Assembly (NCBI GenBank): GCA_030830595.1
Contig: JAURMS010000013.1
Coordinates: forward strand, 1-11,901
Direction of reading: 5' to 3'
Length of the DNA stretch: 11,901 nt
DNA from: Gammaproteobacteria bacterium
GTDB taxonomy: Bacteria > Pseudomonadota > Gammaproteobacteria > Steroidobacterales > Steroidobacteraceae
In this document: positions 1-5,101 of the stretch, in pieces
Layout of the letters: each line of letters starts with the position of its first letter
Numbering within the stretch: the first letter of the stretch is position 1
Position numbers and translations under genes: made by a program
The notes under the pieces: generated by a model
Database searches by the model: none
What the model saw: only the letters and a program-made list of their open reading frames with translations
Told to the model about the DNA's origin: nothing

Positions 1-209
1 AGAACTCGACCGTCATCAAAGACTGGCTCTTCACGATCGCCCAGGGCTGCGTAGGGCAGGAAATGCTGCTCGGCCAGGGCGAAGGCGCTGTCGAGCATGG
101 CGGCGTATTCGGCACTCTCCTGGCCCTGAAATCGGGGCAGGTCCGTCAGGTCTGCCAGGCCGAGTACTTCATTCAACTGGAAATCGAGGTCGCGGCGATC
201 GATCAGCAT
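1..209 (-). CDS. Acyl-CoA dehydrogenase, N-terminal fragment (cut by window edge)
   Basis: The reverse strand opens with ATG at 209-207 and reads without a stop to the left edge, giving 69 residues plus two bases. AGGAG lies about 8 bases upstream of the ATG, a good ribosome binding site. The N-terminus (MLIDRRDLDFQLNEVLGL) followed by a helical stretch ending in AEQHFLPYA resembles the short extra N-terminal segment and first helical domain of long-form (about 590-600 residue) bacterial FAD-dependent acyl-CoA dehydrogenases. These oxidise acyl-CoA to trans-2-enoyl-CoA in the cytoplasm. The active site lies outside the window, so substrate and intactness cannot be judged. It is divergent from the SDR gene (74 bp apart), and a second acyl-CoA dehydrogenase lies at 2445-3641, which fits a lipid-degradation neighbourhood. 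The family call is fairly sure; the subfamily is not. Confidence 0.78.
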   Translation of the reverse strand, partial: MLIDRRDLDFQLNEVLGLADLTDLPRFQGQESAEYAAMLDSAFALAEQHFLPYAALGDREEPVFDDGRV

Positions 210-283
210 CGGTGGGCTCCTGGCCGGGGGCGCGTTTAATGATTGCAGGTGTCGGCTCCGGCGGGAAGCACTACACTGGCGAC

Positions 284-1048
284 ATGGACAAGCCGCAATT
301 TGATTTCGAGGGCCGGGTGGCCCTGGTCACCGGTGCCAGTCGTGGAATCGGGCGCTCCATTGCCCACGGCCTGGCGGCCTGTGGGGCGACGGTCGTGGTC
401 TCCAGCCGCAAGCAGGAGGCCTGCGAGGGGGTGGTGGAAGAGATTCGTGCCTCAGGGGGCAAGGCGATCTCGGCGGCCTGCAACACGGGCGACCCGGAGG
501 CGATCTCTGCGGTCATGCAGCGGATAGATGCCGAGTTGGGGCGTCTCGATGTGCTCATCAACAACGCGGCTACCAATCCCTATTACGGACCGGTTCTGGA
601 GATGGACCTTGGCGCCTTTCAGAAGACCCTGGACGTCAACCTGAGAGGCTGCTTCTGGGCTGCAGTGGAAGCCGGGCGACGCATGAAGGCCCAGGGCAAG
701 GGTGCCATCCTCAATGTCTCCTCGGTCAACGGGCGGCGACCGATGGATGGTCAGGTGGTCTATTCCATGACCAAGGCAGGGCTCATCAACCTCACCCAGG
801 GGCTGGCCCGCGAGTGGGGCAGATTGGGCATCCGGGTCAACGCGCTGCTGCCGGGCATCACCGAAACCCGCTTCGCAGCTGCCCTGCACCAGGACGCCCA
901 GATTATGGCCCTGGTGCAGCGCCTGACGCCCCTTGGGCGCATCGCACAACCCGATGAGATGATCGGCGCTGCCCTCTACCTGGTCTCGGACCTCGCCTCC
1001 TACACAACGGGCGAGACCTTGACGGTGGACGGTGGCTGGCTGGCCTGA
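284..1048 (+). CDS. Short-chain dehydrogenase/reductase (SDR family, FabG-like)
   Basis: A classical SDR of 254 residues, the usual length, that oxidises or reduces an alcohol/ketone with NAD(P)(H). Visible landmarks are the dinucleotide-binding TGASRGIG (residues 16-23), NNAA (93-96), Asn119, Ser146/147, the catalytic YSMTK (Tyr160, Lys164), PG at 190-191, and a C-terminal VDGGW. The reading frame is open back to a GTG at 212 and an ATG at 239. I chose ATG 284 because MDKPQFDFEGRVALVTGAS is a typical SDR beginning and the upstream residues look non-homologous. No good Shine-Dalgarno precedes 284. The neighbours are acyl-CoA dehydrogenases on both sides, so a 3-hydroxyacyl-CoA or related hydroxy-acid substrate is plausible but inferred. 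The substrate cannot be read from the sequence. Confidence 0.88.
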   Translation: MDKPQFDFEGRVALVTGASRGIGRSIAHGLAACGATVVVSSRKQEACEGVVEEIRASGGKAISAACNTGDPEAISAVMQRIDAELGRLDVLINNAATNPYYGPVLEMDLGAFQKTLDVNLRGCFWAAVEAGRRMKAQGKGAILNVSSVNGRRPMDGQVVYSMTKAGLINLTQGLAREWGRLGIRVNALLPGITETRFAAALHQDAQIMALVQRLTPLGRIAQPDEMIGAALYLVSDLASYTTGETLTVDGGWLA

Positions 1049-1098
1049 GCGAAAGAGTGCTACCTAAAATACTGTGCGGTTTTACTGCAGGCGCATAT

Positions 1099-1127
1099 TT
1101 ACTGGTTCTAGACCTTGGGATATAAGG
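1099..1127 (+). promoter_or_regulatory. Sigma70-type promoter for the MORN-repeat gene
   Basis: A TTTACT -35 element (1099-1104, 4/6 to consensus) and a TATAAG -10 element (1122-1127, 5/6) are separated by exactly 17 bp in an AT-rich stretch. The predicted transcript start is near 1134, leaving a leader of about 80 nt before the ATG at 1216. The gap 1049-1215 holds no other gene I can support. Confidence 0.6.
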
Positions 1128-1215
1128 TTTGTGAGTGGTTTTAAGCGGAGTAAGGGTATCACGCCGAAATCTACACTCAGGTGAGACCATTAATCGGCAA
1201 AACTTGGAGCGGTTT

Positions 1216-2394
1216 ATGAATAAAATTTTTAGAACCTTTTCGCCGACGCTATTTTTTTTATACAGCTATATTGCCTCTGCTGGGACCCTCGTTTGGCCGC
1301 CTGGAGTAGATCGTTGCAAGTATTCCGGTCCTATGTCGACGTCGGCTAACTTTACAAAGCCAGTCCCGAACGGGATTGGCGAACTGCGCTGTCGCTCAGT
1401 GGGGGATTCAGATCGGCCCGCGAGAGGGTATTTTGGTTTTGAGGTACAAGGACTCAATTTTCAAGGCGAATGGGTCGATGGAAAGCCGCACGGAACGGGC
1501 TCTGCCTTTTGGAAATCGCGTGACCAAGTACAGCACGATAATTATTGGTATCTGAAGGAAATCACCTCTTATGTCGGTGGATTCAAAGAAGGGTACTTTC
1601 ATGGGCAGGGGCAACTAACGGGGTCCGGTTGGCAGGTTGTGGGTGAATTTTTTCAGGGCAAGATATGGAACGCCAAATTATCCGGGGTGAGTCAAACCTA
1701 TGATTGGAAGATCACCCAAGGTCGGTGGACCAATGGTTTCTTTCAGGGATATGGTGAGACAAGTCGCGAGGACTTCAGAGTGCGGTGGCGAAGGGGACCA
1801 TCTGGCCAACCCCTTGACTACAAGGGTGAAGTCGCAGGGTTATGCGACCAAGGAAGCGCCTCGAGCGCCGATATTTTGCCGCATGGGAAAGGTGTGCTGA
1901 GCGAAGCAGATGGCAGGATCTTCCGTCAGGGCGCATTTTGTGAAGGTTCTCAAGGAAGTTGCTCGGACCTTACATTGCAGGGTCCGTGTGACACAGCATT
2001 CCCTCACCGACTTGTCCGCGCGGATGGCACCGTATACTTTGAGGGCAGCGTCGCAAGCAATTTTCTTCCGCGGCAAGGAATTGTGTTCTTCAAGAACGGG
2101 CAGTACGAGGGAGGAGTGAAAGAACTTGGACAAGGGTTAAAGTTCGATGGGATGGGCAATCTTAAATGGGAGGATGGCAGGGAATACTCTGGCGCATTCG
2201 TGAACGGCAAAATGCAAGGGTCTGGTCGTTACCGGTATGCCAACGGTGCTGTGTACGAAGGCGCATTTGCGCAAGGAACCTTTCATGGTCGAGGAACACT
2301 GTTCTCCCCTGACGGCAAGGTTCTCCGGGAGGGGTGCTGGACCCTGGGATCGGAAACTGGCGACTGTCCAACCTCAATTCCTCACTCATACTGA
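1216..2394 (+). CDS. Secreted MORN-repeat protein
   Basis: A 392-residue protein. The frame is open from 1135, but ATG 1216 is preceded by GGAG with 6-base spacing and begins a convincing signal peptide: MNKIF, a hydrophobic run, and ASA as likely cleavage site near residue 22. The body carries repeated MORN-like units of the form Y/F-x-G-x-(F/W)-x-x-G-x-x-x-G-x-G. Clear ones start near residues 82, 119, 168, 323 and 347, with degenerate ones between 140 and 300. Eight cysteines remain in the mature chain (34, 59, 210, 242, 249, 258, 374, 384), which suits disulfides in an oxidising compartment. MORN repeats form extended beta sheets used for protein or membrane contact and have no intrinsic catalytic activity. 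Base composition is clearly lower in GC than the flanks (29/60 in 1561-1620 and 32/60 in 2041-2100, against 38/60 in 2701-2760), suggesting acquisition. Its role is unknown. Confidence 0.85.
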   Translation: MNKIFRTFSPTLFFLYSYIASAGTLVWPPGVDRCKYSGPMSTSANFTKPVPNGIGELRCRSVGDSDRPARGYFGFEVQGLNFQGEWVDGKPHGTGSAFWKSRDQVQHDNYWYLKEITSYVGGFKEGYFHGQGQLTGSGWQVVGEFFQGKIWNAKLSGVSQTYDWKITQGRWTNGFFQGYGETSREDFRVRWRRGPSGQPLDYKGEVAGLCDQGSASSADILPHGKGVLSEADGRIFRQGAFCEGSQGSCSDLTLQGPCDTAFPHRLVRADGTVYFEGSVASNFLPRQGIVFFKNGQYEGGVKELGQGLKFDGMGNLKWEDGREYSGAFVNGKMQGSGRYRYANGAVYEGAFAQGTFHGRGTLFSPDGKVLREGCWTLGSETGDCPTSIPHSY

Positions 2395-2444
2395 TTTGCC
2401 AACCTAGAACGGCGGCTTATTGGCCTGGCTGACGGAGCGCTGAG

Positions 2445-3641
2445 ATGGATTTTTCGATCGACGACCGGACTCAGGAACTGGTGGCCCGTTACCGTGCCTT
2501 CATCGATGAGAGCTTGCTGCCGCTCGAGCCCATCTTTCTCCAGCAAGGTGTTGTTCCCCTGGAGGCAGCCCTGGCGGAGGTTCGCGAGGAAGCGCGCAAG
2601 CGTGGCTTGTGGGGACCCAATTACCCAGTGGAAGAGGGTGGGCAAGGCCTGGACCTCGTGACCCACGGACTGGTGTCCGAGGTGCTGGGCCGGTCACCGC
2701 TCGGGCACTATTCGGTGGGCGTCAACGCACCGGATGCCGGCAATGCCGAACTGATGCACCTGCACGGCAGCCCCAAGCAGAGGGAGGAGTGGATGTCGCC
2801 CCTGATGCGCGGCGACATCCGCACCTGTTTCGGCATGACCGAACGGGACAACAGCGGGGCCAACCCCCTGATGATGGAAACCCGTGCGACGCTCGAGAAG
2901 GACCAATGGGTCATCAATGGCTCGAAGTGGTTCACCACTGGTGCTGACGGCGCAGCGCTGTGTATCGTCATGGCAGTCACTGACCCCGAGGCGCCCCCCC
3001 ACAAGCGCGCCAGCCTGCTGCTGGTCCCTGCCAACACGCCCGGCTACATCGTCGAGCGCAAGACCCCGATCATGGGGCACGAGGGTCACGGCCTGTTCTC
3101 GCACGCCGAAATTGCCTTCCGCGACTGCAAGGTCCCGGCAGACAGCCTGCTCGGCGAGCGCGGCGGCGGCTTCGCGCTCGCTCAGGCCCGCCTGGGACCG
3201 GGGCGTATCCACCACTGCATGCGCTGGCTGGGCATCTGCCAGCGGGCGCTGGAAATGATGATGGAGCGGGCCAACCAGCGGGCGATCACGCCCGACGGCC
3301 GACCCCTGGGGGACAGCGACCTGATCCGTTCCTGGGTGGCGGAATGCGCCGCCGAAATCCAGGCGGCCCGGCTGCTGGTGCTGCACACCGCCTGGCGGAT
3401 CGTGCGGGCCGGGGCGCGCGCAGCCCGCAATGACGTCAGCATGATCAAGTACTACGTGGCAGACGTCCTGCAGAGGGTGCTCGATCGTGCGCTTCAGGTG
3501 CATGGCGGTCTGGGCATGACCGACTACACGGTGCTGGCCTTTTATTATCGCGAGGAGCGGGCGGCCCGCATCTACGACGGGCCAGACGAGGTGCACAAGT
3601 TGTCGGTGGCGCGCCGACTCCTGAGCGGGAGGGAGGGCTGA
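2445..3641 (+). CDS. Acyl-CoA dehydrogenase, ACAD10/11-like
   Basis: A 398-residue flavoprotein of normal family length. GGAG lies 7 bases before ATG 2445. Landmarks are the FAD/substrate-loop motif CFGMTERDNSGANP (128-141), NGSKWFTTGA (158-167), the RLGPGRIHHCMR block (249-260) typical of the ACAD10/11 branch, HGGLGMTDY (353-361) and the C-terminal YDGPDEVHK (377-385). At the position where most acyl-CoA dehydrogenases have the catalytic Glu (YEGT), this protein has Asp378, part of the DGPDEVH signature of the ACAD10/11 branch. Members of that branch have been linked to 4-hydroxyacyl-CoA breakdown, often with a phosphotransferase partner. No such kinase lies in this window, so the substrate is open. 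The gene follows the SDR with the MORN gene between them, and its stop overlaps the probable start of the permease gene, so those two are probably co-transcribed. Confidence 0.9.
   Translation: MDFSIDDRTQELVARYRAFIDESLLPLEPIFLQQGVVPLEAALAEVREEARKRGLWGPNYPVEEGGQGLDLVTHGLVSEVLGRSPLGHYSVGVNAPDAGNAELMHLHGSPKQREEWMSPLMRGDIRTCFGMTERDNSGANPLMMETRATLEKDQWVINGSKWFTTGADGAALCIVMAVTDPEAPPHKRASLLLVPANTPGYIVERKTPIMGHEGHGLFSHAEIAFRDCKVPADSLLGERGGGFALAQARLGPGRIHHCMRWLGICQRALEMMMERANQRAITPDGRPLGDSDLIRSWVAECAAEIQAARLLVLHTAWRIVRAGARAARNDVSMIKYYVADVLQRVLDRALQVHGGLGMTDYTVLAFYYREERAARIYDGPDEVHKLSVARRLLSGREG
3627..3640 (+). promoter_or_regulatory. Ribosome binding site and CTG start of the permease gene
   Basis: GGGAGGGAGGG (3627-3637) immediately precedes CTG at 3638-3640. 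GGGAGG at 3627-3632 gives a 5-base spacing. The CTG shares its last two bases with the dehydrogenase stop codon (CTGA), the same geometry as the common ATGA coupled junction. It supports initiation upstream of the first ATG (3692), which has no comparable site at a useful distance. Confidence 0.5.
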
Positions 3642-4471
3642 TCCCGGACCTCTGGTTCCTGTACCTGCTCCTGCTGCTGGGGGCTGGTGCCATGGCCGGT
3701 TTCCTGGCCGGGCTGCTGGGGATCGGCGGCGGCATGGTGCTGGTCCCGGTGCTGGACAGCTGTTTTGCAGCCATGGGGATCCCTGTCAGCGAACGGGTGC
3801 ACCTGGCAGTTGGCACTTCCATGGCCTGCATCGTGCCAACGGCGCTGGTCTCGGCGCGGCGGCATCACCAGCGCGGGGCAGTCGATCAGGGGGTAGCCCT
3901 GCGCTGGGGACCGGCCTGCGCTCTTGGCGCCATCCTGGGTAGCCTGATCGCCATCCACCTGGACGGCCGATGGCTGGCCGCGACCTTCGGCGTGCTCGCC
4001 ATCCTCGCCGGGCTGCATGGGTTGTGGTCCCGGGGACGGAACGTTGAGCCAGCACCGAGCCACGGGCGCCCTGATCCGGTGAGCTGGCCTTGGTGGCCGG
4101 TCCCCCTTGGGATCGGAGGGGTCTCAGCCATGATGGGCATCGGAGGTGGGACGTTCTCGGTGCCCGTCTTACGGGCCTTCGGCTTCCGCGTGCATCAGGC
4201 AGTCGGCACTTCGGCGTGGCTCGGCGCCTGGATTGCCCTGCCGTCGACGCTCGGCTACCTGTTGGCGTCCGGTACCGGTGCACAGGCCTGGGGCTACCGG
4301 CTGGGACACGTGGACCTCCTTGCCCTCGCGGTGCTGGTGCCAGCAACCGTGTGGACAGTGCCCCTCGGTGTAGGCACGGCGCACCGCTGGTCCCAGCGCA
4401 AATTGGGGCTGGCCTTCGGTCTGTTTCTTCTGCTGGCTGGTGGTCGCATGTTGCAACGCGCCTTTGGCTGA
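3638..4471 (+). CDS. TauE/SafE-family membrane permease (probable CTG start)
   Basis: An integral membrane protein, 277 residues from CTG 3638 or 259 from ATG 3692. It shows the two-fold internal repeat of the TauE/SafE family: LGIGGGMVLVPVL near residue 27 and MGIGGGTFSVPVL near 166 (CTG numbering), each followed by H-x-A-V-G-T-S. About eight hydrophobic segments are visible. Family members export sulfite or organosulfonates or move other small anions across the inner membrane; the substrate here is unknown. Starting at ATG 3692 would remove half of the first membrane segment. The in-frame upstream codons encode IPDLWFLYLLLLLGAGA, which completes it, and no in-frame ATG, GTG or TTG exists there. 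CTG 3638 overlaps the TGA of the upstream dehydrogenase and has a GGGAGG element 5 bases ahead. Function by family only. Confidence 0.85.
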   Translation: MIPDLWFLYLLLLLGAGAMAGFLAGLLGIGGGMVLVPVLDSCFAAMGIPVSERVHLAVGTSMACIVPTALVSARRHHQRGAVDQGVALRWGPACALGAILGSLIAIHLDGRWLAATFGVLAILAGLHGLWSRGRNVEPAPSHGRPDPVSWPWWPVPLGIGGVSAMMGIGGGTFSVPVLRAFGFRVHQAVGTSAWLGAWIALPSTLGYLLASGTGAQAWGYRLGHVDLLALAVLVPATVWTVPLGVGTAHRWSQRKLGLAFGLFLLLAGGRMLQRAFG

Positions 4472-4479
4472 CCTATAAA
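4451..4479 (+). promoter_or_regulatory. Sigma70-type promoter for the cysteine-rich small protein
   Basis: TTGCAA (4451-4456, 4/6 to the -35 consensus) and TATAAA (4474-4479, 5/6 to the -10 consensus) are spaced by 17 bp. The -35 lies within the last codons of the permease gene and the -10 just past its stop. Predicted start is about 4486, leaving a leader of some 23 nt before ATG 4509. It would let the small gene be expressed independently of the upstream operon. Confidence 0.6.
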
Positions 4480-4508
4480 ACCCTGTCTCTGCCAACCATG
4501 GGGGGTCC

Positions 4509-4721
4509 ATGAAAAAGCTGACACTGTCCGTAATGGCGGCCCTGTGCCTGACGGCCCTCGGTGCCCACGCCCAGGAAGAGGCGCCCAAGCCGTCTCGGGA
4601 AGAGTGCACCATGGCCTGCGACGAGCAGTCCGATGCCTGCATGAGCGAGGCGGAGGGCGACTCGAAGAAGGCCAAGGCCTGCGACGACGCCTATTCTGAA
4701 TGTCTGGCGAGGTGCGGCTAG
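4509..4721 (+). CDS. Small secreted cysteine-rich protein, mirror-symmetric Cys pattern
   Basis: A 70-residue protein that I do not recognise as a named family. Residues 1-21 form a clear Sec signal peptide (MKK, a hydrophobic core, AHA cleavage site before Gln22). The mature part of about 49 residues is polar, acidic and probably helical. It contains six cysteines at 33, 37, 44, 58, 65 and 69, which read CX3C-X6-C-X13-C-X6-CX3C, an exact mirror image. Spacings of 4 and 7 put the cysteines on one helix face. This suggests a two-helix hairpin stapled by rungs 33-69, 37-65 and 44-58, as in eukaryotic twin-CXnC (CHCH/small Tim) proteins; that is inference. A metal-binding role is the alternative. 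It follows the permease by 37 bp with its own promoter and is followed by a terminator. The start is marked by GGGGGG only 3 bases ahead. Confidence 0.85.
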   Translation: MKKLTLSVMAALCLTALGAHAQEEAPKPSREECTMACDEQSDACMSEAEGDSKKAKACDDAYSECLARCG

Positions 4722-4753
4722 CCACCTTTCGATTGTTTTCGACAAGACCTGAG

Positions 4754-4782
4754 CGGCGGGGTATTGATTTGCCCCGCCGTTT
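4754..4782 (+). terminator. Hairpin terminator after the cysteine-rich small gene
   Basis: A perfect 8-bp stem, CGGCGGGG (4754-4761) with CCCCGCCG (4772-4779), closes a 10-base loop and is followed by TTT (4780-4782). Pairing can extend by G-U, A-U, G-U with the flanking GAG. The T tract is short, so it may be a leaky intrinsic terminator. Confidence 0.6.
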
Positions 4783-4808
4783 AGGTATATTGCGCCCGCG
4801 TTTATAGT
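4764..4808 (+). promoter_or_regulatory. Promoter region for the acidic small gene and lysAC
   Basis: TTGATT (4764-4769, 4/6) and TATATT (4786-4791, 5/6) are spaced by 16 bp, with predicted start near 4798. The -35 lies in the loop of the preceding terminator. A second possible -10, TATAGT (4803-4808), sits just downstream with a poorer -35 (TTTAGG, 4780-4785). No other promoter-like element is visible before lysAC, so this may serve both genes. Confidence 0.42.
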
Positions 4809-4853
4809 GAAATATCCCATACAGACTTCTGATTATTAAAGGATTTCGCTGCC

Positions 4854-5057
4854 ATGGGTGAGCGTGGGGAGTTTGAGATGGACGAGGAGTTCCAGGACGA
4901 GGGCACGGAAGACCTCGACCGGATGCTGGGAGGCGACCGCAAGCCTCGACCCGGGCGGAAGGTGCCTCAGGCCGCCTGGAGCCGGGTGGAAGACGTACTG
5001 GCCGAACGCCGGCTGGAGCGGGAATTGACCGACGATTACGGCCTGGACGAGGGCTGA
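4854..5057 (+). CDS. Small acidic protein, possibly PA3496-like
   Basis: A 67-residue soluble protein. The first third is strongly acidic (EMDEEFQDEGTEDLD), the middle is basic and Pro/Gly-rich (near residues 28-37), and the end is an amphipathic helix with AWSRVEDVLAERRLEREL followed by DDYGLDE. The C-terminal R-x-E-D-x-L-x-E-R-R-L pattern recalls the small conserved gammaproteobacterial proteins named after PA3496 of Pseudomonas, thought to affect the envelope. I offer this from memory with limited confidence. There is no signal peptide or membrane segment. ATG 4854 has AAAGGA 10 bases upstream. ATG 4878 has GGGGAG at 6 bases and would give a 59-residue protein, so the start is uncertain. 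It lies 44 bp before lysAC and is probably co-transcribed with it. Confidence 0.65.
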   Translation: MGERGEFEMDEEFQDEGTEDLDRMLGGDRKPRPGRKVPQAAWSRVEDVLAERRLERELTDDYGLDEG

Positions 5058-5101
5058 GCGCGCCGACACCCGGGGAAGCCGTCCTCCATCGTGAGTCTGC
5101 T

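Noticed and set aside
2395..2444. Possible terminator after the MORN gene (GCCAA with TTGGC)
   Set aside because: The stem is only 5 bp with a long loop and no T tract.
2694..3596. 300-codon open frame on the minus strand within the acyl-CoA dehydrogenase gene
   Set aside because: It lies wholly antisense to a clearly homologous gene. Its product is His/Gly/Val-rich with no recognisable motif, as expected of shadow frames in high-GC DNA.
4783..5101. Lysine riboswitch upstream of lysAC
   Set aside because: The non-coding leader is too short and I could not find the expected multi-helix core. An open reading frame fills the region.
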